Positions 42,224 through 52,006 of a stretch of DNA of 64,000 bases are shown in pieces; the stretch's first letter is position 1, and every line of letters starts with the position of its first letter. A program made the translations under genes and the position numbers. The DNA comes from Mariniflexile sp. AS56 (lineage in GTDB: Bacteria; Bacteroidota; Bacteroidia; Flavobacteriales; Flavobacteriaceae). The notes under the pieces were generated by a model. The model saw only the letters and a program-made list of their open reading frames with translations, was not told where the DNA came from and searched no databases. The DNA is taken from assembly GCF_030552475.1 (NCBI RefSeq), contig NZ_JAUPED010000001.1, positions 372,001-436,000 on the forward strand, given 5' to 3'.

Positions 42224-43249
42224 TGTAAATGAAAACTCGCTACCTACGTCAAATTCACTTTCAACATAAATTCGTTCTTCGTGAGCTTCAATAATATGTT
42301 TTACTATGGAAAGACCTAAACCAGAGCCACCTTCTTTTCTAGACCCACTTTTATCAACCCTATAAAAACGCTCGAATATACGCGACAAGTCTCTTTTCGC
42401 GATACCTTCTCCATTATCGGTAACCCTAACAATTACTTTGTTTTTAATCAGGTTTTCAATACTTATTTCCGTGGTACCTTTTTCTCTTCCGTATTTAATA
42501 GAATTCACTATTAAATTAGCTAATACTTGTTGGATACGTTCTTTATCTGCATTTACTAAAATAGGCGTTACATAATCTGTATCGAAGGTTAGTGTGATTC
42601 TTTTTTTAGAAGCCTTCATCTCCAACATTTCAAAAACACTTTCTACTAATTCTACAACATTAAAAACTTCTGGATTTAAACTTAAATCACCCACTTCTAG
42701 TTTGGTAATCATATCCAAATCTTTCACGATATAACCCAATCGCTCGACCCCTTTACTTGCTCTTTCTAAGTATTTTTCACGCAGGGCTTTATCTTCCATA
42801 GCGCCATCTAGTAATGTTAAAATATAGCCTTGAACGGTAAATAATGGTGTTTTTAATTCATGCGATACATTTCCCAAAAATTCTTTTCGGTATTGTTCTC
42901 TTACTTTAAGTGATTCTATTTCAATTTTTTTATCGCGAGCAAATTTATCAATCTCTTGCGTAAGCGTAAGCATATCTGTAGTGATTGTCCCTTTTGTAAT
43001 ACTTGTAGATTCTAGAAGTGTTAAATCGTCGTATATTTTCTTTACACGTTTATATATAAACCGCTCCACTCTATATTGGGTCACTACAAATGAAAACAAG
43101 TAGGTACTAGCCGCCAAAAACAGTATATACCAAATATTAAACGTGTAGAATGAATATAAAAAAACACCCGTTAAGAGTGTTACATACACAGTTATATAGA
43201 GCGCTGTTTTTACCGCAAACTTATATGATTTTTTAAATTTTGATTGCAT
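42206..43249 (-). CDS. PhoR-like sensor histidine kinase
   Basis: 347 residues: two N-terminal membrane segments with almost no periplasmic loop (LYITVYVTLLTGVFLYSFYT, then IWYILFLAASTYLFSF), a short HAMP-like linker, HisKA with FLGNVSHELKTPLFTVQG (phospho-acceptor His) and HATPase_c with NLIVNSIKYG, DNGEGI and GSGLGLSIVKHI. This is the PhoR/ResE-like architecture. It overlaps the response regulator stop codon by 1 bp, so the pair is coupled. Confidence 0.9.
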   Translation of the reverse strand: MQSKFKKSYKFAVKTALYITVYVTLLTGVFLYSFYTFNIWYILFLAASTYLFSFVVTQYRVERFIYKRVKKIYDDLTLLESTSITKGTITTDMLTLTQEIDKFARDKKIEIESLKVREQYRKEFLGNVSHELKTPLFTVQGYILTLLDGAMEDKALREKYLERASKGVERLGYIVKDLDMITKLEVGDLSLNPEVFNVVELVESVFEMLEMKASKKRITLTFDTDYVTPILVNADKERIQQVLANLIVNSIKYGREKGTTEISIENLIKNKVIVRVTDNGEGIAKRDLSRIFERFYRVDKSGSRKEGGSGLGLSIVKHIIEAHEERIYVESEFDVGSEFSFTLEKAK

Positions 43250-43929
43250 TAATCTACAAACTTATAGCCAACGCCTTTAATGGTTTTAAAGCTTTCATCT
43301 CCTATCTTTTCTCGTAGCTTACGAATGTGCACATCAATGGTTCGCCCACCAACTACCACTTCGTTACCCCAAACGTTATCAAGAATTTCATCGCGTTTAA
43401 AAACTTTACCTGGCTTTGATGCCAATAAAGATAGTAATTCAAATTCTTTTCTTGGCAAAATAATTTCTTTGCCATTGGAAGTGATTTTATATTCGTCTCT
43501 ATTTATTTCTAAACTTCCTACTTTAAATGAATCGGCGACCTCCTCTTCTTTAAAGCGCCTTAGCAAAGCTTTTACCTTACTCACCAACACTTTGGGTTTT
43601 ATTGGTTTTGTAATATAATCATCGGCTCCAGCATCAAAACCAGCTACTTGAGAGTAATCTTCACCTCTCGCCGTTAAAAACACAATAAGTGTATTTTGTA
43701 AATCTGGGTTTTTTCTGATAAGTTCACATGCTTCAATACCGTCCATTTCAGGCATCATCACATCTAAAATAATTAAATTAGGGAGCTCCTTTTTAGCTTT
43801 TTTAACGCCTTCACTACCATTTTCAGCAGTAATAACTTGATACCCTTCATTTGATAAATTATAACCAACTATTTCTAAAATATCTGGTTCATCATCTACT
43901 AATAATATTTTAATGTCTTTCTTTTTCAT
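43249..43929 (-). CDS. OmpR/PhoB-family response regulator
   Basis: 226 residues. Receiver domain: Asp residues in LLVDDEPD, phospho-acceptor Asp in LIILDVMMPEMDG, Lys in DDYITKPIKPKV. The C-terminal winged helix has the OmpR pattern LPRKEFELLSLLASKPGKVF and RTIDVHIRKLREKIGD, ending in the hairpin TIKGVGYKF. Probably a PhoB-type regulator with the downstream kinase as its partner; phosphate control is not proven since no pst genes are nearby. Confidence 0.92.
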   Translation of the reverse strand: MKKKDIKILLVDDEPDILEIVGYNLSNEGYQVITAENGSEGVKKAKKELPNLIILDVMMPEMDGIEACELIRKNPDLQNTLIVFLTARGEDYSQVAGFDAGADDYITKPIKPKVLVSKVKALLRRFKEEEVADSFKVGSLEINRDEYKITSNGKEIILPRKEFELLSLLASKPGKVFKRDEILDNVWGNEVVVGGRTIDVHIRKLREKIGDESFKTIKGVGYKFVD

Positions 43930-44129
43930 TTTTAAAACAAATAAAAACTGTTTCTTGAAGTAAAGATAAAACTAATAACAAGACTTTATAGGTAATGTAT
44001 CATTAATAACATTAAGGTAACAAAGAGGTTACAGTAATTTAAACTTTCGTTAAAACACACATATCTTTAACACTTTTTTGGCATCAATTTTGTAGTAATT
44101 TAGTACCTTTACTATATGCAACTTAACCT

Positions 44130-44471
44130 ATGAGAAAAAACTACATTTTAACTTTATTTTTCGCTTTAGCCTTCTTTGGAACCCAACTGGGGTTTAGCCA
44201 AAGCACTGCTAACGTCAGTTCTATACAACAAAATATAGAAGACCTTTCCATTTACCCTAACCCTGTTAGTAACGGTAAAACATTCATATATATTACATCT
44301 AAACTTAATTTAAACAAGAAAATTGATTTTTATGATGTTTTAGGAAAATTAGTTTTTAGTACGGTTTTAACCGGAAAAGAGCTAAACATCTCAGACTTAA
44401 GCAAGGGCGTTTATGTACTAAGAATTACAGAAGGCAATTACAAAGAGACTCGAAAATTAGTGATTAAATAA
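44130..44471 (+). CDS. Small secreted protein made almost only of a T9SS sorting domain
   Basis: 113 residues: signal peptide (AFFGTQLGFSQ, to about residue 24), a linker of about 14 residues, then a type A sorting domain from about 39 to the end (LSIYPNPVSNGKTFIYI, IDFYDVLGKLVFS, LNISDLSKGVYVLRITEGN, ending KLVIK). Normally this domain sits behind a large cargo; here there is no cargo domain. A near-consensus promoter (TTG-N23-TACCTTTA, 44078-44111) precedes it. Divergent from the PhoB-like gene. Confidence 0.85.
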   Translation: MRKNYILTLFFALAFFGTQLGFSQSTANVSSIQQNIEDLSIYPNPVSNGKTFIYITSKLNLNKKIDFYDVLGKLVFSTVLTGKELNISDLSKGVYVLRITEGNYKETRKLVIK

Positions 44472-44493
44472 TATCACACAATTTATAAATTTT

Positions 44494-44522
44494 AAAGCGT
44501 TACCATTTGGTAGCGCTTTTTT
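44494..44522 (+). terminator. Terminator
   Basis: AAAGCG-TACC/GGTA-CGCTTT stem (one T-G pair) with loop ATTT and a T run. Confidence 0.82.
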
Positions 44523-44542
44523 ATTTTATATACTTTTGCTGT

Positions 44543-45523
44543 ATGATAAACACGAACGCCATTTTCAATATACAAACGGAAGAAGAATTTAATGCTTTAG
44601 CATTAAAGATCTTTAAACATCAGTTTGAAAACAACCGTGTTTATAGATCGTTTTGCGACTTATTGTACAAACACCCAAGTGATGTAAAAACAATTCAAGA
44701 CATTCCTTTTTTACCCATTCAATTTTTTAAAACACACGATGTTTTAAGTTCAAAAGCCCCTATTCAAACCACATTTACCAGTTCTGGGACAACCGGAAGC
44801 ATCACCAGTAAACACCAAGTCACCAATTTAGAAGTGTATGAAGACAGCTTTGATAAAGGGTTTAACTATTTCTATGGTTCTATTGAAGATTATGTGGTTT
44901 TAGCCTTGTTACCGTCTTATTTAGAGCGTGAAGGATCTTCTTTGATTTATATGGCCGATGCTTTTATTAAACAATCAAAACACCCAGATAGTGGCTTCTA
45001 CTTAAACAACCTTTCTGAATTAAAAGATAAATTAATACGATTAGATGCTGAAGGAAAAAAAGTATTACTAATTGGCGTTTCTTTCGCCTTGCTTGATCTG
45101 GTTGAGACCTACACTTTTAAGCTAAAACACACCATTATCATGGAAACTGGTGGTATGAAAGGCCGAAGAAAAGAATTGATTCGAGAAGAACTTCACCAAC
45201 AACTAAAAGACGGTTTTGGTGTAGACGCGATTCATAGCGAATATGGCATGACGGAGCTGTTAAGTCAAGCTTACTCCAAAGGTCATGGTGTTTTTAACAC
45301 CCCAAATTGGATGCGCCTTTTAACCCGAGATACGGAAGATGCTTTAAGCATTCAACCCAAAGGTAAAGCTGGAGGTATTAATGTGATAGACTTAGCAAAT
45401 ATAAACTCATGCTCCTTTATTGCGACTCAAGACTTAGGAAGAATACATGAAAATGGATCTTTTGAAATTATTGGACGCTTTGATAATTCTGATATACGCG
45501 GATGCAACCTTATGGTGTTGTAA
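44543..45523 (+). CDS. LuxE-like acyl-protein synthetase / adenylating enzyme
   Basis: 326 residues from ATG 44543; an upstream in-frame start would lie inside the terminator. The adenylate-forming signature TTFTSSGTTGSITSKHQV and the later MTELLSQAYSKGHGVF and GRFDNSDIRGCN match the LuxE/PaaK-related family that activates fatty acids or aryl acids. No lux genes are present, so it is one of the stand-alone homologues found in Flavobacteriaceae with unknown acid substrate. Confidence 0.82.
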   Translation: MINTNAIFNIQTEEEFNALALKIFKHQFENNRVYRSFCDLLYKHPSDVKTIQDIPFLPIQFFKTHDVLSSKAPIQTTFTSSGTTGSITSKHQVTNLEVYEDSFDKGFNYFYGSIEDYVVLALLPSYLEREGSSLIYMADAFIKQSKHPDSGFYLNNLSELKDKLIRLDAEGKKVLLIGVSFALLDLVETYTFKLKHTIIMETGGMKGRRKELIREELHQQLKDGFGVDAIHSEYGMTELLSQAYSKGHGVFNTPNWMRLLTRDTEDALSIQPKGKAGGINVIDLANINSCSFIATQDLGRIHENGSFEIIGRFDNSDIRGCNLMVL

Positions 45524-45562
45524 GTAATTCACAACCTTCCGACTTATTATAAAAATAACTTT

Positions 45563-46009
45563 ATGAAAAGTCTTATTCCTGTATTTCTACTTTACGCCTC
45601 TGTATGTTTCTCACAAACTATGGATTATAACACCAAAAAAGGTTTTGCTGTTGATGGTTATGATGTGGTTGCCTACTTTAACAACCAAGCACTAGAAGGT
45701 TCTAAAGAGTTTGTTTCAAAATTTGATGGTGTCAACTATAAATTCGCCTCCAAAGAAAATTTAAATTCATTTAATAAAAACCCTGAAAAATACATTCCTC
45801 AATACGGTGGTTACTGTGCCTATGCGGTTGGAGCAAAAGGCTCTAAAGTAAACATAGACCCTGAAACTTTTGAGGTGAAAAACGGAAAACTATACTTGTT
45901 TTATAATTCTTGGGGCACAAACACCTTAAAATTATGGAAAGAGGAGAACCCAGAACAATTAAGAAAACAGGCCGATGCTAAATGGGAACAAATAAAATTT
46001 AAAAAATAA
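45563..46009 (+). CDS. Secreted YHS-domain protein
   Basis: 148 residues, signal peptide (LLYASVCFSQ) followed by one YHS domain: GYDVVAYFNNQALEGSKEF, KFASKENLNSFNKNPEKYIP and QYGGYCAYAVGAKG. YHS domains are short metal-associated modules, sometimes with copper proteins; the single Cys in GYCAYA is the usual candidate ligand. A stand-alone secreted YHS protein of this length is common in marine Flavobacteriaceae. It starts 39 bp after the adenylating-enzyme gene. Confidence 0.85.
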   Translation: MKSLIPVFLLYASVCFSQTMDYNTKKGFAVDGYDVVAYFNNQALEGSKEFVSKFDGVNYKFASKENLNSFNKNPEKYIPQYGGYCAYAVGAKGSKVNIDPETFEVKNGKLYLFYNSWGTNTLKLWKEENPEQLRKQADAKWEQIKFKK

Positions 46010-46100
46010 ATCACGAACCATGTAAGTTAAAGAACAGAACGACGACTACTGTATTATCTATGAAAAAGAAAGATGACACTTTTAGTTTAGTTGGTTAACT

Positions 46101-46134
46101 AAAAAAGCCTGATTTAAAAATCAGGCTTTTTTTT
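46101..46134. terminator. Bidirectional terminator
   Basis: AAAAAAGCCTGATTT/AAATCAGGCTTTTTT stem between convergent YHS and tyrS genes. Confidence 0.9.
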
Positions 46135-46138
46135 GCTT

Positions 46139-47434
46139 TTATACTATTCTTAAAATGAAATAATTCTTTTTACCACGTTGCAATAGCACAAACTTATTAT
46201 TAATTAAGTCTGCAGAAGTAATAGAAAAATCATCTTTCACTTTTTCTTTATTTACTGAAATCGAATTTTCTTTTAACGCACGGCGCGCTTCACCATTCGA
46301 CTTTAAGAAACCACCCTTTTCTGCCAGAGCCGCAATAATATCCAACCCAGAATCAATATCTGCACGGGCTATTTCTGTTAAAGGCACACCATCAAAAACA
46401 TCTAAGAACGTTTGCTCGTTAAGTTTCTTTAAATCATCGCCCGTTGAATTTCCAAAAAGAATTTCACTCGCTTTAATGGCATTATCTAAATCGTCTTTAG
46501 AATGCACCATTGTGGTTATTTCTTCTGCTAAACGCTTTTGTAATACACGTAAATGTGGCGCGACGTTATGCTCTACAATTAAACCTTCTATTTCTTCCCG
46601 AGTCAGAAAGGTAAATATTTTAATGTATTTTTCAGCATCAACATCACTTGTATTTAACCAATACTGGTAAAATTTATAAGGAGACGTTCTTTCAGTATCT
46701 AACCAGATATTACCTCCTTCAGTTTTACCAAACTTGGTACCATCTGCTTTTGTAATTAATGGCCATGTTAGGGCATATCCTTTTCCAGATTCAATACGAC
46801 GAACTAATTCGGTTCCCGTGGTGATGTTACCCCACTGGTCACTTCCTCCCATTTGCAATGTACATTGCTTATCTCTGTAAAGATGTAAAAAATCATAACC
46901 TTGTACTAATTGGTATGTAAATTCAGTAAAACTCATTCCTACTGAAGATTCTGATGACAAACGTTTTTTAACCGAATCTTTAGCCATCATATAATTTACC
47001 GTAATATGTTTACCAACATCACGAATAAACTCTAAAAACGAAAAGTTTTTCATCCAATCGTAATTATTCACAATAATAGCAGCATTATCAGCGTCACTAT
47101 CAAAATCTAAAAAACGGGATAATTGCTCTTTAAGCGCATCTTGGTTATGCCTCAATGTTTTTTCATCAAGCAAGTTTCTTTCAGATGATTTCCCTGAAGG
47201 ATCTCCAATCATTCCTGTTGCACCTCCTACAAGAGCTACAGGCTTATGTCCTGCCAATTGAAAATGTTTAAGCCCCATAACACCAACTAAATGGCCAATA
47301 TGCAACGAATCCGCTGTTGGGTCAATACCTACATACGCCAAACGCATAGCTTCCATCAAGTGTTCTTCGGTTCCTGGCATGCTATCCTGTATCATTCCTC
47401 GCCAAGTTAATTCTTCAACAAAATTCTTAATCAT
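46139..47434 (-). CDS. tyrS: Tyrosyl-tRNA synthetase
   Basis: 431 residues, class I synthetase: HIGH-like [12 protein letters not shown], the tyrosine pocket [20 protein letters not shown], the KMSKS-equivalent [10 protein letters not shown], and a C-terminal S4-like RNA-binding domain ([20 protein letters not shown]). Length and motifs match bacterial TyrRS. A lone -7 box TATCTTTG (47462-47469, minus) is present upstream. Confidence 0.96.
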   Translation of the reverse strand: MIKNFVEELTWRGMIQDSMPGTEEHLMEAMRLAYVGIDPTADSLHIGHLVGVMGLKHFQLAGHKPVALVGGATGMIGDPSGKSSERNLLDEKTLRHNQDALKEQLSRFLDFDSDADNAAIIVNNYDWMKNFSFLEFIRDVGKHITVNYMMAKDSVKKRLSSESSVGMSFTEFTYQLVQGYDFLHLYRDKQCTLQMGGSDQWGNITTGTELVRRIESGKGYALTWPLITKADGTKFGKTEGGNIWLDTERTSPYKFYQYWLNTSDVDAEKYIKIFTFLTREEIEGLIVEHNVAPHLRVLQKRLAEEITTMVHSKDDLDNAIKASEILFGNSTGDDLKKLNEQTFLDVFDGVPLTEIARADIDSGLDIIAALAEKGGFLKSNGEARRALKENSISVNKEKVKDDFSITSADLINNKFVLLQRGKKNYFILRIV

Positions 47435-47630
47435 TATTTTTTCAATTTTTATAAACTACGGCAAAGATAAAAATCAATGTACAATTCCATGGTTTTAAAG
47501 TTGAAAGTTTTAAAGTTAAAAGACAACAAAGACACATGACTTCAAAGTTCAAGGACATTTTTTAAAATTTACATATGAAAACTGGGACTGGAAACTGAGA
47601 CTACGACTAATTTTTTACTATTTTAGTCGC

Positions 47631-48638
47631 ATGATTTTAGTAACAGGAAGCACCGGTTTAGTAGGTTCGCATTTGCTTTACAAGCTTGTAAGTAATAACG
47701 AAAAAGTTCGGGCTATTTATAGAAGTGAACGTAAATTAGAGCAAGTAAAAAATGTTTTTGCTACCTACACACCCAACTACACATCTCTTTTTGAAACTAT
47801 TGAATGGGTACAAGCTGATATTTTGGATATTCCTGCTTTATCTGAAGCATTCAAAGACATTACCCACGTGTACCATTGTGCTGCATTTGTAACTTTTGAA
47901 CCAGACAAATACCAGCTTTTAAGAAAAACAAACATTGAAGGTACGGCCAATATTGTAAACCTTTGCATTTCTACGCACGTAAAAAAGCTTTGTCATGTTA
48001 GTTCTATCGCAACCTTAGGGAATACACTTAATAACGAAACGATAACTGAAGAAACCACTTGGAACCCTGAAGATGATAATAATGTTTATGCCATTACTAA
48101 ATACGGTGCCGAAATGGAAGTTTGGCGCGGTACGCAAGAAGGTTTAAATGCTGTAATTGTGAATCCTGGTGTAATTCTAGGCGCAGGTATTTGGCGATTT
48201 GGTACAGGTAATTTATTTAAAAAAGCACATAAAGGCTTAAAATATTACACCGCAGGTACCATTGCGCTTGTTGCCATTAACGACGTAGTTGCCGCAATGA
48301 CACAGTTAATGCATAGTAATATTACAAATGAACGCTTTGTACTCGTTGCTGAAAACTGGACGTACAAACAATTTTTAGAAACCTTAGCGCTTTCTGTAAA
48401 AGCAGCGCCGCCAAAAAAACTTGCGAGTCCTTTTTTATTAAATTTAGGATGGAAGTTAGATTGGTTAAAGCACAAACTAACTGGAAAAAGAAGGGTGTTA
48501 ACAAAACACCTCACCAATTCTTTAATGTCTAAGACCTATTATAGTAGTGAGAAAGTTAAAACGGCTTTAAATTATAATTTTACAGCTATTGAACATTCAA
48601 TTTTTCAGATTGGAGATTCATATCTGAAACAGGACTAA
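47631..48638 (+). CDS. NAD-dependent epimerase/dehydratase family protein
   Basis: 335 residues of the extended short-chain dehydrogenase fold: MILVTGSTGLVGSHLLYKL (Gly-rich NAD loop), YHCAAFVTF, HVSSIATLG (Ser) and NVYAITKYGAEME (Tyr-x3-Lys). The dihydroflavonol-reductase-like subgroup is suggested by VIVNPGVILGAG. Substrate unknown. Its last 53 bp overlap the end of the convergent DUF4296 gene. Confidence 0.87.
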   Translation: MILVTGSTGLVGSHLLYKLVSNNEKVRAIYRSERKLEQVKNVFATYTPNYTSLFETIEWVQADILDIPALSEAFKDITHVYHCAAFVTFEPDKYQLLRKTNIEGTANIVNLCISTHVKKLCHVSSIATLGNTLNNETITEETTWNPEDDNNVYAITKYGAEMEVWRGTQEGLNAVIVNPGVILGAGIWRFGTGNLFKKAHKGLKYYTAGTIALVAINDVVAAMTQLMHSNITNERFVLVAENWTYKQFLETLALSVKAAPPKKLASPFLLNLGWKLDWLKHKLTGKRRVLTKHLTNSLMSKTYYSSEKVKTALNYNFTAIEHSIFQIGDSYLKQD

Positions 48639-49128
48639 TTAAACCTTTCTGCTCTCTTTTAATTTTCTTTTTCAAAAAAACGTCTGTCAACGTATCCTTT
48701 TTTATAACAATATCTAGGGAGTCTTTAGGTTTTAAAGCATTTATAGAATCGGTTATTTTTTTCTCCTCCTCTTCTTTTAATTTCTGCTCCTTTAAAACTG
48801 CTTTCAGTTTTTCTAAACTATCTGTTATAGATGTATAAATCTCTTCGTATTCTTTAATATGATAAGCATAATAGGCATTACTTAAAGCAAATTGCAAACT
48901 GTCTATCCCATATTTTTCAAAAACATACTTATCCAATTCAACACCCCGTGCTTGCATTTTTTGCTTATTAAAATAAGTCGCAGACCCCAATAGTCTGGCA
49001 TCTATCAAAATGTTAACCATGTTTTTTTTGGAGATTAAATTACTCGGCTTATTAGGCGCTCCAAAACTATTACATGCTACAACAAGTAAAACAAGGCAAA
49101 AACAAGGTATGAATCGTTTTATAATCAT
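48586..49128 (-). CDS. DUF4296 lipoprotein
   Basis: 180 residues. Lipobox [10 protein letters not shown], then the DUF4296 pattern ([56 protein letters not shown]), and a charged coiled-coil tail of about 60 residues ([17 protein letters not shown]). Domain function is unknown and restricted to Bacteroidetes. The start overlaps the stop of pyrC by 4 bp, so it is translationally coupled. Its C-terminus is encoded antisense to the end of the epimerase gene. Confidence 0.85.
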   Translation of the reverse strand: MIIKRFIPCFCLVLLVVACNSFGAPNKPSNLISKKNMVNILIDARLLGSATYFNKQKMQARGVELDKYVFEKYGIDSLQFALSNAYYAYHIKEYEEIYTSITDSLEKLKAVLKEQKLKEEEEKKITDSINALKPKDSLDIVIKKDTLTDVFLKKKIKREQKGLISPVSDMNLQSEKLNVQ

Positions 49129-50471
49129 CTATTAAAAGTTAATCTTTTAGCAGCTTTTACATCGTTAAATTTAGAATTTTGATATACCAAACTACCGTTC
49201 ACAAAGGTATGAGTAATTCTTGATTTAAAGGTAGTACCTTCAAACGGGGACCAGCCACATTTGTATAAAATATTATCTTTATTTACGGTCCATGGGTTGT
49301 TTAAATCTACCAAAACTAAATCGGCGAAATAACCTTCCTTTATATACCCACGCTTTTCAACCTGAAATAAAATAGCAGGATTGTGACACATTTTTTCTAC
49401 TATTTTTTCTATTGAAATTTTACCTCTATGGTGCATTTCCAACATAGCAGGCAGCGCGTGCTGTACTAAAGGTCCTCCCGATGGTGCTTTCGTGTAAATA
49501 TTATTTTTTTCTTGTGCTGTGTGTGGCGCATGGTCTGTTGCAATAACATCAATACGGTCGTCTAACAAAGCTTCCCACAATTGCTCGCGGTCTTGTTCTG
49601 TTTTAACAGCAGGGTTCCATTTAATAAGGGTTCCTTTTTTATCGTAATCCTTATCTGAAAACCATAAGTGATGGATACAAACTTCAGCCGTTATTTTCTT
49701 ATCCTTTAAAGGGATTTTATTGCTAAACAACTTGGTTTCTTTTCCTGTTGACAGATGAAATACATGCAATCTTGCCCCAGTTTTTTCAGCTAATTTAATA
49801 GCTCTTGAAGATGACAAATAACAAGCTTCCTCACTTCTAATAACGGGGTGATACTTCATAGGAATATCATCACCATATGTATCTAAATGTTCTTGAAAAT
49901 TCTTTCTTATAGTCTCTTCATCTTCACAGTGTACAGAAATAAGCAACTTGGTGCTTTTAAAAATTTTCTCTAACACTTTTGTGTCATCAACTAACATATT
50001 TCCGGTTGAAGACCCTAAAAATAATTTTAAACCCGCTACCTTATTCGCATCTACTTTTAAAACTTCATCTAAATTATCGTTTGTTCCACCAAACATAAAT
50101 GAGTAGTTGGCTGAAGATGTTTTAGCAGCAATCTCAAACTTTTCTTCTAATTTCTCGATAGTTGTAGTTTGCGGGTTTGTATTTGGCATTTCAATAAACG
50201 ACGTAATTCCTCCAGCAATTGCTGCTCTACTTTCGGTTTCAATAGTCGCTTTTTGGGTTAAACCAGGCTCTCTAAAATGCACTTGGTCATCAATAACTCC
50301 TGGTAACAAATATTTTCCTTCTGCATCAATAACATGCACATCGGAAGATTTTGCACTTATAGAATCGCTAATTTCTTTAATAAACTCGCCTTCAATTAGT
50401 ATATCGCCATTAAAAACAGCTCCATCATTAACTATATGAGCGTTCTTAATTAGTATTTTCTTTGGTTTCAT
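49125..50471 (-). CDS. pyrC: Dihydroorotase
   Basis: 448 residues, amidohydrolase fold, class I dihydroorotase type. The first metal motif reads [11 protein letters not shown], so the first His of the usual HxH is Gln. Other metal and catalytic residues are in place: carboxylated-Lys candidate in GLKLFLGSS, His in ISVHCED, His in LHVFHLSTG, Asp in ATDHAPHT. It closes the ring of carbamoyl-aspartate in pyrimidine synthesis. Follows a GT2 gene by 22 bp. Confidence 0.9.
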   Translation of the reverse strand: MKPKKILIKNAHIVNDGAVFNGDILIEGEFIKEISDSISAKSSDVHVIDAEGKYLLPGVIDDQVHFREPGLTQKATIETESRAAIAGGITSFIEMPNTNPQTTTIEKLEEKFEIAAKTSSANYSFMFGGTNDNLDEVLKVDANKVAGLKLFLGSSTGNMLVDDTKVLEKIFKSTKLLISVHCEDEETIRKNFQEHLDTYGDDIPMKYHPVIRSEEACYLSSSRAIKLAEKTGARLHVFHLSTGKETKLFSNKIPLKDKKITAEVCIHHLWFSDKDYDKKGTLIKWNPAVKTEQDREQLWEALLDDRIDVIATDHAPHTAQEKNNIYTKAPSGGPLVQHALPAMLEMHHRGKISIEKIVEKMCHNPAILFQVEKRGYIKEGYFADLVLVDLNNPWTVNKDNILYKCGWSPFEGTTFKSRITHTFVNGSLVYQNSKFNDVKAAKRLTFNR

Positions 50472-50493
50472 TGGTTTATTTTTTTGCCACTAT

Positions 50494-51216
50494 TTATTTC
50501 TTGAAAAAACTCTTTATTTTCATGGAGATTACTCCGAATATAGCTTCAGAGATTATTCCAGAACTTAATTTTGATTGTCCTAATGTTCTATCTGTAAAAA
50601 TTACAGGCACTTCTTTAATTTCAAAACCTTTTAAATAGGCTTTAAATTTCATTTCAATTTGAAAGGCATAACCAATAAATTTAATCTTATCTAAATTTAT
50701 AGTTTCTAACACCTTACGCTTATAACACACAAAACCAGCGGTTGTATCATGTATTCTCATACCCGTAATTACACGCACGTATCGCGATGCAAAATACGAC
50801 ATAAGTACCCGACTCATAGGCCAGTTTACCACATTAACACCTGTTACATAACGCGACCCAATGGCTAAATCGGATCCCTGAACATGGCATGCCTCATGTA
50901 GCTTCACTAAATCATTCGGATTATGCGAAAAATCGGCATCCATTTCAAAAATATATTGATACTGTTTTTTTAAGCACCATTTAAATCCATGAATATAGGC
51001 CGTACCCAATCCAGATTTTAATTTTCTCACCTCTAAAAACAACCGGTTTGGAAACTCTTTTTGGAGTTCCGTTACCTTTAAACCCGTTAAATCTGGCGAG
51101 TTATCATCAACAACAAGAACATGTATAGATTCCGATTGAGAAAATACCGCTTTAATTATAGCCTCTATATTTTCTATTTCATTGTATGTAGGAATGATAA
51201 CAATTGTATCAGTCAT
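50494..51216 (-). CDS. Polyprenol monophosphomannose synthase-like GT2
   Basis: 240 residues, GT2 of the dolichyl-phosphate mannose synthase type: VIIPTYNEIENIEAIIKAVF, VVDDNSPDLTG, the DxD-like FEMDADFSHNPND and DTTAGFVCYKRKVL. The C-terminal membrane part of eukaryotic DPM1 is absent. It likely makes a polyprenyl-phosphate sugar for cell-surface glycosylation or lipid A-type modification. First gene of the run with pyrC and DUF4296; it has a -7 box TACATTTG upstream (51251-51258, minus). Confidence 0.85.
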   Translation of the reverse strand: MTDTIVIIPTYNEIENIEAIIKAVFSQSESIHVLVVDDNSPDLTGLKVTELQKEFPNRLFLEVRKLKSGLGTAYIHGFKWCLKKQYQYIFEMDADFSHNPNDLVKLHEACHVQGSDLAIGSRYVTGVNVVNWPMSRVLMSYFASRYVRVITGMRIHDTTAGFVCYKRKVLETINLDKIKFIGYAFQIEMKFKAYLKGFEIKEVPVIFTDRTLGQSKLSSGIISEAIFGVISMKIKSFFKK

Positions 51217-51337
51217 TCTTTTATTTTAATGAAAATGAATTAATTTTTAGCAAATGTACATTATTAGCGCTTTATTTATTTTAAATATTCCTTAATAATT
51301 AAACCATCTTCTAAAATATTTGTAATAATTTTACAGT

Positions 51338-51985
51338 ATGCTTAGGGATATAATATCAAACGATTTTTACACCATCATGCTTGTAATAGGGCTAGCCATT
51401 ATTGCTACAGCAAAATTAACCGCTCCCAAACGATTTAACGATTTTATTACGGTTTTAGGAAACTCAAAATATCTTAAAATTTACGCACGGGAACAGAAAT
51501 TTTTCGACAAATTTGATGCGTTACTATTCACAAACCTCATCATTTCTGTATCGCTTTTTGCTTTTATAAGCTACAAATTTTTTACAGACAGCAATATCTT
51601 GTCGCCAGACACTATGTTTAGGATCTCTTTTGGGACTTGCGTATTTATTTTAATAAAAGTGTTTATTGAACGTCTTATTGGAAGCCTTTTTGAAATGGAT
51701 ACCATGATAGACCAGTATCTTTTTCAAAAAATAAGTTATAAAAATTATTTAGGCTTAGTACTCATACCAATTAACGCCTTTTTACTGTTTAGTTTCCAAC
51801 CTACATTAACCTTTTTTTACGTAATTGTTATATTATTGCTTTTTGTGATCTTAATAGGGCTATTTACTTCTTTTAAAGCACATCAAAGTTTAATAAAATA
51901 CAACTTTTTTTATTTTATTTTATATCTTTGCGCACTTGAAATCGCACCCTGTATCATATTGTACAAGGTAATCATTTCGAATTAG
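51338..51985 (+). CDS. DUF4271 membrane protein
   Basis: 215 residues with about six hydrophobic segments and the family start NDFYTIMLVIGLAIIATAKL. DUF4271 is confined to Bacteroidetes, has no assigned function, and is habitually encoded next to hemD, as here (21 bp upstream of hemD). A -7-like box TATCTTTG lies near its 3' end (51923-51930) and might start an internal transcript for hemD. Confidence 0.85.
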   Translation: MLRDIISNDFYTIMLVIGLAIIATAKLTAPKRFNDFITVLGNSKYLKIYAREQKFFDKFDALLFTNLIISVSLFAFISYKFFTDSNILSPDTMFRISFGTCVFILIKVFIERLIGSLFEMDTMIDQYLFQKISYKNYLGLVLIPINAFLLFSFQPTLTFFYVIVILLLFVILIGLFTSFKAHQSLIKYNFFYFILYLCALEIAPCIILYKVIISN

Positions 51986-52006
51986 AAGAATTAACTACTT
52001 GCGCCT

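Noticed and set aside
43930-44129. Pho box upstream of the PhoB-like gene
   Set aside because: A GTAAC...GTTAC inverted repeat is visible near 44028, but it does not match known Pho box direct repeats, so no phosphate control is claimed.
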